The notes under the pieces are model-generated. The model saw only the letters and a list, made by a program, of their open reading frames with translations. It made no database searches and was not told the origin of the DNA. This document shows, in pieces, positions 1-8,398 of a stretch of 43,718 bases of DNA (its first letter is position 1; every line of letters begins with the position of its first letter). The stretch is from the NCBI RefSeq assembly GCF_900112825.1, contig NZ_FONE01000027.1:1-43718 (forward strand). The letters run 5' to 3'. A program made the position numbers and the translations under genes. This DNA comes from Nitrosomonas sp. Nm166 (GTDB taxonomy: Bacteria; Pseudomonadota; Gammaproteobacteria; Burkholderiales; Nitrosomonadaceae).

Positions 1-97
1 CAGCTTGGTGCCTGATAGTCAAAAGCAATCAGCTCTATGCCATCATCCAGTGCCACCAGTTCGTTTCTTCCACCAATGCTCTTTGTAATGGCTGGGT

Positions 98-427
98 ATG
101 CAGGTATTTCTGGATGAAGTAGCATCGCGTCATCCAAATGACCGGATTATCCTGGTGCTTGATGGTACAGGGTGGCATCGCAGTCACACCCTGAAGCTTC
201 CGCCTAATCTGCGTTTACTCATGCTGCCACCCTGCTCGCCGGAACTCAATCCTGTTGAAAATCTTTGGGATGAGTTACGTTAGAAATCATTCCATAACCG
301 TGTATTCGACAGCCTGGACGCACTTGAAAAGCACCTGGAAGCGGCACTGTATGACATGGAAAAGGATCGTGAATGTGTCCAATCCATCGTTACATGGCCT
401 TGGATCATAAATTCAATTATGAAATAG
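98..427 (+). pseudogene. IS630-family transposase, decayed C-terminal fragment
   Basis: This is the C-terminal third of an IS630-type DDE transposase. The segment LVLDGTGWHRS carries the second catalytic Asp, and SPELNPVENLWDELR carries the last acidic residue of the triad. An in-frame TAG at 281-283 interrupts the frame exactly where relatives have a Glu codon (DELR-E-KSFHNRVFDS). The frame then continues cleanly to TAG at 425-427 and ends with the family-typical SIVTWPWIINSIMK. Upstream of 98 the same frame meets TAA at 86-88, and the N-terminal catalytic Asp region is absent from the window. The element is therefore inactive. Family assignment is confident; the exact left boundary is not visible. 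Confidence 0.85.
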
Positions 428-601
428 AATTGGAATTAGATAGAACCATTTTGTGGCGCAGCCGCACCATATTTTATAAAGGGTCAGGCTGAAGTACACC
501 ACCCGACATGATCCTTGATCCCGAAAATTGCTGGGTAAAACTGAGTAGTGATGATCCATTGGGGTAAATGGACTTGGCTTGGGGTAGCTATAAAAATATA
601 T
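428..601. other. Spacer between IS remnant and GGDEF gene
   Basis: I see no gene, tRNA or convincing terminal repeat in this stretch. It separates the end of the transposase fragment from the 3' end of the minus-strand GGDEF gene and may include the remaining tail of the insertion sequence. Confidence 0.4.
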
Positions 602-1837
602 TCATGCATCCATGGCGTCTTTTTTATCATTTAAACTCGCCAACTCAACTCGATTTCTACCTTTATGCTTAGCAAGATAAAGCGCCTCATCAGCTTTTTT
701 TAGTAGAAGGTTTTCGTCCAGCGTCTCTTGTTCCGTGCTGATAGCAACGCCTAAGCTGATAGTCACAGGAATAAACATTTGATTAGTGCTGACTTCTTGG
801 CAAGCTACGGCATTGCGGAATCGTTCGGCGGCTTTCAGAGCCCCTTCTTGATCATAGGGCGAAACAATAGCCAGAAACTCTTCGCCGCCATAGCGTCCGA
901 TGTACTCATGAGAACGAGCTGATCTGGTTAGTCGCTCGGCAACCTCGCATAATACCGCATCGCCGATCAGATGGCCGCACGTATCGTTAATCGATTTAAA
1001 GCGATCAATATCGATCATGATAACCGCGATTCCAAGACCGCTTCGTTTGGCGTGCAGGATTTGTTTACGCAGGATATTGAATATGGCAGGCCGATTGAAT
1101 AGGCCAGTTAGCGCATCATGGGTGACACGTTGCTCCAGTGATTTCTTTTGCGCGATGAGTTGCTTGTTCAGTTTTATTCCCCGATATAATTTGGTTTTCT
1201 CAATGATTAAAGCCAGATGACTAGCGATTTGCAGGGATAAATCCCGGTGGGGTTTTTTGTAAATATTTTTCTTGCGGCAAGAAAATAAAATAAATCCGAT
1301 CGGTTTTCCGGTGGCGATTAAAGGACAGATCAGACAGGAATGAATTCCTTCTTTAGTAGCTGTCTGGATGAGATTGGATTCTGAATGCTTCTCCAGATAC
1401 GCGCTTAAATCATCAATAATCAGCATTTCCTGGCTTTCAATGAGCTTCTGTAAAGTACTATCTGTGATTGGGAAAGAGTAGCCTGTATTTAATTCAAGAT
1501 TACTGTAATTGGCGCGAGCCCAATGCAATTTAAGCTTGTTTTTATCATTTTCAATTAAGGCCAGGCTAATCCGGTCATAAGGTAAATGATCTTGAAAAGA
1601 TTCATAAATATGGTTCAGTACATCAATCAGGCGCAGATTGAGGTTACACTCGACCATGATCCTGTAGAGCGATTGGTTTTTATCAAACTGTTTCTGCAAA
1701 TAAGATGATAATTTTCTGAGAGATTTTCCCAGATGGCCGATATCATCGTCAGCAATAGGAATGCTGGGTGTGAAATCACCGCGCGCCATAGCTTCAACTG
1801 CTCTATGCAACGCGAGAATTCGATCACTCTTTTTCAT
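602..1837 (-). CDS. GAF-GGDEF diguanylate cyclase, cytosolic
   Basis: Predicted diguanylate cyclase making cyclic di-GMP from two GTP, 411 residues, with no membrane segment. Residues about 10-50 resemble a HAMP-type helical linker (ARGDF...DDDIGHLGKSL). Residues about 60-215 form a GAF-like sensor domain, followed by a helical linker to about 238. The GGDEF domain (about 238-400) begins with the usual THDALTGLFNR. It has the metal-binding Asp in MIDIDRF (D276) and an intact catalytic GGEEF at 317-321, so activity is expected. The product-inhibition site, normally RxxD five residues before GGEEF, reads RSHE (308-311), so feedback inhibition may be weakened. The gene diverges from the PTS genes. 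The GAF ligand is unknown. Confidence 0.9.
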   Translation of the reverse strand: MKKSDRILALHRAVEAMARGDFTPSIPIADDDIGHLGKSLRKLSSYLQKQFDKNQSLYRIMVECNLNLRLIDVLNHIYESFQDHLPYDRISLALIENDKNKLKLHWARANYSNLELNTGYSFPITDSTLQKLIESQEMLIIDDLSAYLEKHSESNLIQTATKEGIHSCLICPLIATGKPIGFILFSCRKKNIYKKPHRDLSLQIASHLALIIEKTKLYRGIKLNKQLIAQKKSLEQRVTHDALTGLFNRPAIFNILRKQILHAKRSGLGIAVIMIDIDRFKSINDTCGHLIGDAVLCEVAERLTRSARSHEYIGRYGGEEFLAIVSPYDQEGALKAAERFRNAVACQEVSTNQMFIPVTISLGVAISTEQETLDENLLLKKADEALYLAKHKGRNRVELASLNDKKDAMDA

Positions 1838-1977
1838 CTGCTAACTACCAGTCGAAATGATATACCGTTAAGCCATTTTGCACAGGGATGTTCCAACACT
1901 TTCTCTTCTTAAGACTGATTTGCAGGTTATTAATTCAAAAATTGAAATAGAATTTATTGAGTAATTGTTCGCTGAAT

Positions 1978-1999
1978 AAAAGCCGAGCAGGCTTTTTTT
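1978..1999 (+). terminator. Intrinsic terminator in the gap before the PTS genes
   Basis: A six-base stem AAAGCC/GGCTTT (1979-1984 with 1990-1995) closes a GAGCA loop and runs straight into a T tract ending at 1999. It lies on the plus strand 92 bases before the EIIA start, yet no plus-strand gene precedes it in the gap. The opposite strand also ends in a short T run, so it could work both ways. It may end a small leader RNA or act as an attenuator for the PTS operon. Confidence 0.6.
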
Positions 2000-2091
2000 A
2001 TCGATCCATAACAACTCAAACATATCTAAGCAATGTCAATGCTAAAATTCTTGAATTGATTAATCGAAAGCAGAAACAGGGCAAAAGCGAG

Positions 2092-2472
2092 ATGATTGGA
2101 ATTTTAGTGCTCACACATGAAGATTTAGGGGATCATTTGATTCGTTGTGCAAGCCATGTGGTTGGTATGAAACCACCACAATTGATACATTTGAGTGTTT
2201 TTCCACAGGATGATCCTGATATTGTGCTATCCCGAGCACGCGCATTGATTAAACAATTGGATGGCGGTGATGGTGTGCTGATATTGAGTGATATTCTGGG
2301 TGCAACGCCTTGTAACATCGCTAGCCGGCTAGTGCAGCCCGGTAAAGTGGAGTGTGTTACAGGTGTTAATCTACCGATGCTGGTGCGTGTACTGACCTAT
2401 CGTAATGAGCCGTTGTCTGTTGTCCTTGAGAAAGGATTAAGCGGCGGTCAGGATGGGGTAGTACATATTTAA
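2092..2472 (+). CDS. PTS mannose-type EIIA component
   Basis: A free-standing 126-residue EIIA of the mannose/fructose family. It accepts phosphate from HPr on His9 in the N-terminal sequence MIGILVLTHEDLGD. The later segment LSDILGATPCNIA is typical of the fold. I chose ATG 2092 because the family starts with this strand; the frame is open upstream to 1957, but that extension has no family resemblance and crosses the terminator. No IIB, IIC or IID partner lies nearby, so the protein is probably regulatory and not part of sugar uptake. HPr and EI follow directly. Confidence 0.9.
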   Translation: MIGILVLTHEDLGDHLIRCASHVVGMKPPQLIHLSVFPQDDPDIVLSRARALIKQLDGGDGVLILSDILGATPCNIASRLVQPGKVECVTGVNLPMLVRVLTYRNEPLSVVLEKGLSGGQDGVVHI

Positions 2473-2493
2473 TGATTAATGTGGAATCTTGGT

Positions 2494-2763
2494 ATGCAAA
2501 TTAAAGAAGTGGAAATTGTCAACAAACTGGGGTTGCATGCACGCGCATCCGCAAAACTGACAAAACTGGCTAGTCAATTCAAATGCGAAGTCTGGGCGAC
2601 ACGTAACAATCGCCGCGTGAATGCGAAAAGTATTATGGGAGTGATGACATTGGCGGCCAGTAAAGGCTCACGTATCCAGATTGAAACGACTGGCGATGAT
2701 GAGGTTGAAGCGATGGTAGCCTTGGTGGCATTGGTTGAAAATTATTTTGGTGAAGGTGAATGA
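2494..2763 (+). CDS. ptsH: Phosphocarrier protein HPr
   Basis: HPr, 89 residues, shuttles phosphate between EI and EIIA. His15 sits in NKLGLHARAS and is the EI-dependent phosphorylation site. Ser46 sits in NAKSIMGVM, the region that HPr kinase modifies where that enzyme exists. I use ATG 2494, not the in-frame ATG at 2479, because it places His at 15 and Ser at 46, as in the family. The stop codon overlaps the start of ptsI by four bases (ATGA), suggesting translational coupling. Confidence 0.93.
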   Translation: MQIKEVEIVNKLGLHARASAKLTKLASQFKCEVWATRNNRRVNAKSIMGVMTLAASKGSRIQIETTGDDEVEAMVALVALVENYFGEGE

Positions 2764-4487
2764 GCTTTATTCTGCATGGAATTGGCGTATCTGAAGGCAT
2801 TGCGATAGGGCATGCCCATCTAGCTGCCCCTGCTGCTTTGGAGGTGATGCACTATCTGGTTCCCAAGAATCAGGTGGATAAGGAAATTGCGCGTCTGGAT
2901 AGCGCTTTTGCGGTGGTCCGTAAAGAATTCGAGGCGTTACAAAAATCAGTGGTTGATGGTCGTGCGCGCGCTGAGTTTAGTGCATTCCTGGATTTGCACA
3001 TGATGATCCTGGATGATCCGACGCTTTCAGAAGCGACTCGTAGCATGATTGCGCAAACTCACTGCAATGCAGAATGGGCGTTGATTCAGCAAATGCAAGT
3101 GCTATTGGTGCAGTTTGAAGAAATCGAGGATGCTTATTTGCGCGAGCGCAAAGCCGATGTGGTGCAAGTTGTGGAACGGGTGCTCAAAGCGATGCTGGGA
3201 CATCCTGGCTACTTACCCATCGCATCGAGACTCACCGGTGACAGCATTCTGGTTGCGCATGATTTGAGCCCTGCAGATGTGATGCAGTACAAGCAGCACC
3301 AATTTACCGCTTTTCTCACTGACCTTGGCAGTCAGACTTCGCATACGGCAATCGTCGCGCGCAGTTTAAATATTCCTTCGGTCGTCGCGCTGCATCACGC
3401 GCACCAGTTAATTCTGGAAAATGATTCTCTGATTGTGGATGGTACACATGGGATCATCATCGTCAATCCGGATAAATATGTTCTGGATGAGTATCGCCTG
3501 CGGCAAGGCCAGTTGGAGCTGGAGAAGAGAAAGTTACAGCGGATTAAAAGTGTTGCTGCAGTGACACTGGATGGAACACTCATCGATTTATACGCCAATA
3601 TTGAACTGCCTGAAGATATTGCGCAAGTCAAAGAAAGTGGCGCTACCGGCATAGGCTTGTTTCGCAGTGAATTTTTATTTTTGAATCGCGACGATACACC
3701 CAGTGAAGATGAGCAGTTTGAAGCTTATCGCGCGGTTGCAGTGAAAATGCATAAACAGCCGGTTACCATCCGTACTTTTGATCTTGGTGCGGATAAGAAT
3801 CTTAAAGGCACAACACAGGTGGCGGTTAATCCGGCGCTGGGTCTGCGCGCGATTCGTTTGAGCCTGGTAGAACCGAAAATGTTTCATGTCCAGCTCCGCG
3901 CAATTTTACGCGCTTCTAAGTATGGTGATGTCCGTATCTTGATTCCCATGCTTTCCAATGTGGCGGAAATTGATCAAACATTGCATCTGATTGAATATGC
4001 CAAGCAGACCTTACGGGATGAGAAAATAGATTTTGACGAGCATATTAAAGTTGGAGGTATGATTGAGATTCCAGCGGCTGCTTTGAGTCTGGATATTTTT
4101 ATGCGAAAACTGGATTTTTTGTCTATCGGCACCAATGATTTGATCCAGTATACCCTGGCTGTTGACCGAATAGATGATACGGTGGCACACCTGTATGATT
4201 CATTTCATCCCGCTATTATATGGCTGGTTTCTCATATCATTCAGAGCGCTAATCGTGCCAAAGTACCGGTATCGCTTTGCGGTGAAATGGCAGGTGATAA
4301 GCAGTTTACACGATTGTTGCTGGGTCTCGGCTTGAAGCAATTCTCCATGTACCCGACCCAGTTATTGAATGTGAAGAGCCAGATCTTAAAAAGCCACTTG
4401 CCTGATATTATTCCACTGGTAAACAAGATTCTCAAAACGGACCATCCAGAAAAAATAGCTGCATTGCTGGCAAAGTTGAACGACTAG
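2760..4487 (+). CDS. ptsI: PTS enzyme I, phosphoenolpyruvate-protein phosphotransferase
   Basis: Enzyme I, 575 residues, the normal family length. It autophosphorylates from phosphoenolpyruvate and passes the phosphate to HPr. The phospho-His is H195 in LGSQTSHTAIVARSLNIPSVV-like context. The C-terminal PEP-binding barrel shows GLFRSEFLF (about 299-307), GGMIEIPAA (432-440), SIGTNDLIQYT (455-465) and the active-site Cys507 in SLCGEMAGD. With EIIA and HPr it forms a complete soluble phosphorelay with no visible transporter, as in many betaproteobacteria where it serves regulation. Confidence 0.95.
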   Translation: MSFILHGIGVSEGIAIGHAHLAAPAALEVMHYLVPKNQVDKEIARLDSAFAVVRKEFEALQKSVVDGRARAEFSAFLDLHMMILDDPTLSEATRSMIAQTHCNAEWALIQQMQVLLVQFEEIEDAYLRERKADVVQVVERVLKAMLGHPGYLPIASRLTGDSILVAHDLSPADVMQYKQHQFTAFLTDLGSQTSHTAIVARSLNIPSVVALHHAHQLILENDSLIVDGTHGIIIVNPDKYVLDEYRLRQGQLELEKRKLQRIKSVAAVTLDGTLIDLYANIELPEDIAQVKESGATGIGLFRSEFLFLNRDDTPSEDEQFEAYRAVAVKMHKQPVTIRTFDLGADKNLKGTTQVAVNPALGLRAIRLSLVEPKMFHVQLRAILRASKYGDVRILIPMLSNVAEIDQTLHLIEYAKQTLRDEKIDFDEHIKVGGMIEIPAAALSLDIFMRKLDFLSIGTNDLIQYTLAVDRIDDTVAHLYDSFHPAIIWLVSHIIQSANRAKVPVSLCGEMAGDKQFTRLLLGLGLKQFSMYPTQLLNVKSQILKSHLPDIIPLVNKILKTDHPEKIAALLAKLND

Positions 4488-4575
4488 AAAAACGCGAATA
4501 ATGAATTACATTGGTTTTGAGCCACTAATGAGTTTGATCAGAGTTTTCCCTAGTGTATGCCGGTTTTTTTGGCGA

Positions 4576-4581
4576 TATAAT
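4576..4581 (+). promoter_or_regulatory. Possible -10 element upstream of metX
   Basis: A perfect TATAAT lies 48 bases before the metX start in the 142-base gap after ptsI. I could not find a good -35 hexamer at 16-18 bases upstream, and there is no extended TGn, so this rests on the -10 match alone. I recognise no SAM riboswitch in the gap. Confidence 0.3.
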
Positions 4582-4629
4582 TGTCAACCATATATTCATT
4601 CGGTTTTTTCTGCGGAACTCCCTTTATAA

Positions 4630-5757
4630 ATGCAAGACTCGAAATCAGTAGGTGTGATAACACCTCAGTATGTGCAGATCAGCACGCCATTACAGTTGAA
4701 AAGCGGGCTGGTGCTCGATAGCTATCATTTAGTGTATGAAACATACGGACAATTGAATGCGGCACGATCAAACGCCGTGTTAATTTGTCATGCGCTCTCA
4801 GGCAACCATCATGTGGCTGGCGTGTATGCCGAGACAGAGAAAAGCCTTGGCTGGTGGGATAATATGGTGGGATCTGGAAAACCCATTGATACTAATCGCT
4901 TCTTTGTCATTGGCGTGAACAATCTGGGCGGATGTCATGGTTCTACCGGGCCAGCAAGCATTGATATTAAAACTGGCAAGCCCTATGGTGCGACTTTTCC
5001 CGTGGTGACGGTAGAGGACTGGGTGGAAACCCAGGCGCAGTTAGCCGAGCATTTGGGAATTGAACAGTTTGCAGCGGTCGTCGGCGGCAGTCTGGGCGGG
5101 ATGCAGGCTATGCAGTGGGCGCTGGATTATCCCGAAAAAGTGCGCCATGCACTGATAATCGCAGCGGCTGCCAAGTTAACCGCACAAAATATTGCTTTTA
5201 ATGACGTCGCCCGGCAGGCGATCATGACCGATCAGGAATTTTATGGCGGCAATTATTACGCGTATAACACCTTGCCGAGACGGGGCTTACGATTGGCTCG
5301 CATGTTGGGGCATATCACTTATCTCTCCGACGATTCAATGGCAACGAAATTCGGACGTAATTTACGTAACGGCGAGCTTTCTTTCGGCTTTGATGTCGAG
5401 TTTGAAATTGAATCCTATCTGCGCTATCAAGGTGACAAATTTGCAGATCTGTTCGATGCCAATAGCTATTTGCTCATGACGAAGGCACTGGATTATTTTA
5501 ATCCAGCCGATGCTTATGATGGTGATTTAAGTGCAGCCTTCCGGGTTGCCAAGGCGAATTTTCTGATTTTATCGTTTACGTCCGATTGGCGCTTCTCGCC
5601 GGAACGTTCGCGGGAAATTGTCAAGGCATTGCTGGATAATAAAATTAACGTGAGCTATGCAGAAATCACCACCAGCCACGGCCATGACTCGTTTCTGATG
5701 GCAACGCCGCATTATCATCGACTGGTACGGGCCTATATGGACACTATTTCTACCTGA
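4630..5757 (+). CDS. metX: Homoserine O-acyltransferase (MetX type)
   Basis: Alpha/beta-hydrolase-fold homoserine O-acyltransferase, 375 residues, which activates homoserine in methionine synthesis. The catalytic triad is visible: Ser154 in the nucleophile elbow VGGSLGGMQ, Asp319 in [10 protein letters not shown], and His352 in TSHGHDSFL. The segment [14 protein letters not shown] is typical of the family. Whether it uses acetyl-CoA or succinyl-CoA cannot be decided by eye; betaproteobacterial MetX proteins with a metW partner are often succinyltransferases. It is followed after 23 bases by metW, the usual pairing. Confidence 0.94.
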   Translation: MQDSKSVGVITPQYVQISTPLQLKSGLVLDSYHLVYETYGQLNAARSNAVLICHALSGNHHVAGVYAETEKSLGWWDNMVGSGKPIDTNRFFVIGVNNLGGCHGSTGPASIDIKTGKPYGATFPVVTVEDWVETQAQLAEHLGIEQFAAVVGGSLGGMQAMQWALDYPEKVRHALIIAAAAKLTAQNIAFNDVARQAIMTDQEFYGGNYYAYNTLPRRGLRLARMLGHITYLSDDSMATKFGRNLRNGELSFGFDVEFEIESYLRYQGDKFADLFDANSYLLMTKALDYFNPADAYDGDLSAAFRVAKANFLILSFTSDWRFSPERSREIVKALLDNKINVSYAEITTSHGHDSFLMATPHYHRLVRAYMDTIST

Positions 5758-5780
5758 GTGATCGAATCGATTAATTAACC

Positions 5781-6395
5781 ATGAACGATACAACAGCGCC
5801 ATCAACTATTGCACTACGTCCGGATTTTGCCGCCATTGCGGCGTGGATCAAGCCCGGTGCAAAAATATTGGACTTGGGCTGCGGCGACGGCTCCTTACTG
5901 CGCTATTTGCGCGATACGCGTAATGTCTTTGGTTATGGCGTGGAAATCGACGACGACAATTTACTCAAATGCTTTCGCAATGGCATCAATGTGATTCAGA
6001 ATGATTTGGAAGCAGGATTATCTGGCTTTGAGTCGGACTCGTTCGATTATGTCATTCTGTCCCAGACCCTGCAGGCCATGCGGCATACAGAAGGCATTAT
6101 TAAGGAAATATTGCGGGTTGGCAAAGAAGGTATTGTCTCATTCCCCAATTTCGGCTATTGGAAAAACCGCGTGCAGGTGATTTCTGGACATATGCCTGTT
6201 TCAAAAACACTGCCGTATCACTGGTACGATACACCCAATATTCATTTATGCACGCTGGGTGATTTCGAAGCGCTGTGTCAGCAATGTAACGCCCGCATCC
6301 TTGAACGCCGGGTGATGAATAACGATCGGCTGGTTAAATTTCTGCCGAACTTGATGGGGATGCTGGCGTTTTATCGATTTGAAAGACAAGATTGA
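5781..6395 (+). CDS. metW: MetW, methionine biosynthesis protein
   Basis: MetW, 204 residues, a class I SAM-methyltransferase-fold protein that partners MetX. The glycine-rich nucleotide loop is ILDLGCGDGSLLRYL (about 29-43), and GYGVEIDDDNLLKC follows at the second strand. The segments VILSQTLQAM and VSFPNFGYWKNR are family hallmarks. In several proteobacteria MetW is needed for full acyltransferase activity of MetX; that role here is inferred from homology and adjacency. Its stop codon lies 12 bases before the next gene's preferred ATG. Confidence 0.94.
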   Translation: MNDTTAPSTIALRPDFAAIAAWIKPGAKILDLGCGDGSLLRYLRDTRNVFGYGVEIDDDNLLKCFRNGINVIQNDLEAGLSGFESDSFDYVILSQTLQAMRHTEGIIKEILRVGKEGIVSFPNFGYWKNRVQVISGHMPVSKTLPYHWYDTPNIHLCTLGDFEALCQQCNARILERRVMNNDRLVKFLPNLMGMLAFYRFERQD

Positions 6396-6406
6396 GATGG
6401 GCCAAA

Positions 6407-6829
6407 ATGCTTAACATACCGGGTGATCAGCCGCTTCATGCTGCTTTGCCTGAAGGGCAGCCCATACTGCGTATGGTGCCGATGCCATCAGATACCAACT
6501 ATGCGGGCGATATTTTCGGCGGCTGGATCATGTCGCAAGTCGATTTGGCAGGCAGCATTCCGGCTATCCGGCGCGCACGCGGCCGGGTTGCAACGGTGGC
6601 TGTCAATTCTTTTGTATTCAAGCAGCCCGTGTTTATCGGCGATCTCGTCAGCTTTTATGCCGATATCATCAAGGTAGGACGCACTTCAATTACCGTCGAT
6701 GTATCGGTATATGCTCAGCGTGGTGTGCGTGAGGGCGGGGAGGAGATCTGCATCAAAGTGACCGAAGCCGTATTGACGTATGTGGCGATTGATAACAACC
6801 GACGACCAAAAGCGGTGCCGCAGGAATGA
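6407..6829 (+). CDS. YciA-type acyl-CoA thioesterase
   Basis: Hotdog-fold acyl-CoA thioesterase of the YciA/BFIT group, 140 residues, hydrolysing acyl-CoA to free acid and CoA. The family signature is MPSDTNYAGDIFGGWIMSQVDLAG, where the Asp in AGDIFGG is the usual catalytic residue; VAVNSFVFKQPVFIGDLVSFY follows. An upstream TTG at 6392 is also in frame and would overlap the metW stop, but ATG 6407 gives the normal N-terminus. The last four bases overlap the CapA-like start (ATGA). A decayed copy of this gene's 3' end lies at 8748-8870. Confidence 0.9.
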   Translation: MLNIPGDQPLHAALPEGQPILRMVPMPSDTNYAGDIFGGWIMSQVDLAGSIPAIRRARGRVATVAVNSFVFKQPVFIGDLVSFYADIIKVGRTSITVDVSVYAQRGVREGGEEICIKVTEAVLTYVAIDNNRRPKAVPQE

Positions 6830-7992
6830 CTGGACTGAACAGAAGCCTGACGATTCCGAGAACCGATTCTGAAAAACCAGCATCGTTAACACCCATCACG
6901 CTATTTTTGTGTGGTGATATGATGCTTGGAAGGGGAATAGATCAATTATTACCCAATCCCAACGATCCAGAGTTGTATGAGCCCTATGTAAGGGACGCAA
7001 GACGTTATGTCGAATTGGGAGAAGAAACGGGTGGTGCGATTCCCAAGCCGGTCGGCTTCGACTACGTCTGGGGTGATGCGCTTGTGGAGCTGGAAAAAGC
7101 GAGAGCCGACGTGCGCGTGATCAATTTGGAGACGAGTATTACCACAAGCAGTGATTTTTGGACCAACAAAGGCATCCACTATCGGATGCATCCCAAAAAT
7201 GTCGGATGCCTTATCGCTGCAAAAATAGATTGTTGTGTCTTGACGAACAATCACATTCTGGATTGGGGATATGCTGGTTTAACGGAAACACTGGACACAC
7301 TGCGGGATGCTCATATCAAAGCAACGGGTGCAGGTACGGACCTGCAAGAGGCGCAATCTCCAGCTATTCTGGATGTGCCATCCAAAGGCAGAGTCATTGT
7401 GCTATCCTGTGGTACAGAATCCAGCGGAATTCCAAGCGAGTGGGCTGCCCAGAGCAGGAAAGCCGGGGTGTATTTCTTACCTGATCTCTCTCGCAGGATG
7501 GTTGACCAGATCGCAGCGATCGTGCATCCAATCAAACACCCCGGTGATGTGGTGGTGCTTTCCATACACTGGGGTGGAAATTGGGGGTATGAGATTTCCC
7601 AGGAACACATCAATTTCGCCCACATGCTCATCGATTCTGCAGAAGTTGATATGCTACATGGTCATTCTTCCCATCATCCGATTGGTCTGGAAATTTATAA
7701 GGGAAAACTCATCCTGTACGGATGCGGCGATTTCTTGAACGATTATGAAGGCATCGGTGGTTACGAGCACTATCGCGGTGACTTATCCTTGATGTATTTT
7801 GCACGTATCGAGCCGGTTACCGGAAAATTGGCTGGATTGGAAATGATACCGATGCAGATTAAACGCTTCAGGTTAAATCACACTTCAGAAGAGGATGCAC
7901 GCTGGTTGCAACGCACCTTAGACGAACATAGCCGCAGATTCAATTGTCTGGTTGAACTAACACCAGATCAGACGTTAAAGGTTGTGTATTAG
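6826..7992 (+). CDS. CapA-family protein (poly-gamma-glutamate synthesis-like)
   Basis: CapA/PGA_cap-family protein, 388 residues, with a calcineurin-like metallophosphoesterase fold. Visible motifs, in order, are LFLCGDMMLGRGID (metal-binding Asp), VRVINLETSIT, CVLTNNHILDWG (the NH pair), VVVLSIHWGGNWG and DMLHGHSSHHPIGLEIYKGK. Members take part in poly-gamma-glutamate capsule formation in Bacillus, but many bacterial relatives stand alone with unknown roles. No capB or capC lies here and no clear signal peptide is visible, so the substrate is open. The start overlaps the thioesterase stop. Confidence 0.85.
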   Translation: MTGLNRSLTIPRTDSEKPASLTPITLFLCGDMMLGRGIDQLLPNPNDPELYEPYVRDARRYVELGEETGGAIPKPVGFDYVWGDALVELEKARADVRVINLETSITTSSDFWTNKGIHYRMHPKNVGCLIAAKIDCCVLTNNHILDWGYAGLTETLDTLRDAHIKATGAGTDLQEAQSPAILDVPSKGRVIVLSCGTESSGIPSEWAAQSRKAGVYFLPDLSRRMVDQIAAIVHPIKHPGDVVVLSIHWGGNWGYEISQEHINFAHMLIDSAEVDMLHGHSSHHPIGLEIYKGKLILYGCGDFLNDYEGIGGYEHYRGDLSLMYFARIEPVTGKLAGLEMIPMQIKRFRLNHTSEEDARWLQRTLDEHSRRFNCLVELTPDQTLKVVY

Positions 7993-8017
7993 GCTACGTT
8001 CAATTTTGTATTTTGCT

Positions 8018-8389
8018 TTATCCGTTATTTTTGGGGAACAGATAGTTAGTAATGGCAACAAGCGTGACTCCTACCTGGACAACGGTGGCGCCAATTAACG
8101 ACATGAACACGTTTTCCGTTATCAGACGTTGATCATTCTGAATAAGCTTTTCTCTGAGCAGCACAATATCAACACTAAAGGCTTGCCAAACAAGAAAAAT
8201 CACTGCCACATTCAGCAGAATGGAAAGCACGACGATCGCTAGCGTCATCAACAGGCGCGCCCGCGTATCGGCATCCATGCTGCGAATGCGCGCCTTCGTT
8301 TCCTCGCTGACTCCAGTAAGTTGAGCAGCCTCTTGATCGAGGATCGTTATACCAATTTTAGTAGCCTCTTGATCGAGGTGGATCGTCAT
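8018..8389 (-). CDS. Small two-helix membrane protein, unknown function
   Basis: I do not recognise this 123-residue protein. A polar, charged N-terminal half (about 1-46, with EETKARIRSMDADTRAR) precedes two hydrophobic segments at about 47-71 and 94-116, so an integral inner-membrane protein is likely. The N-terminus contains a repeat of LDQEA twelve residues apart, matching a 16-base direct repeat in the DNA. It lies 9 bases downstream of the ribbon-helix-helix-like gene and is probably co-transcribed with it. A regulatory or toxin-antitoxin-like pairing is possible but unproven. Confidence 0.65.
   Translation of the reverse strand: MTIHLDQEATKIGITILDQEAAQLTGVSEETKARIRSMDADTRARLLMTLAIVVLSILLNVAVIFLVWQAFSVDIVLLREKLIQNDQRLITENVFMSLIGATVVQVGVTLVAITNYLFPKNNG
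8327..8378. repeat. 16-base direct repeat, 36-base period
   Basis: AGCCTCTTGATCGAGG occurs at 8327-8342 and again at 8363-8378. The 36-base period keeps the reading frame of the small membrane protein and gives the repeated LDQEA in its N-terminus. It looks like a recent internal duplication. Confidence 0.85.
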
Positions 8390-8398
8390 GGCGGACTG

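Noticed and set aside
1957..2091. N-terminal extension of the EIIA gene
   Set aside because: It crosses an intrinsic terminator and adds 45 residues without family resemblance; ATG 2092 gives the standard N-terminus with His9.
4488..4629. SAM riboswitch upstream of metX
   Set aside because: I found no riboswitch-like set of paired stems; only a -10-like hexamer can be defended.
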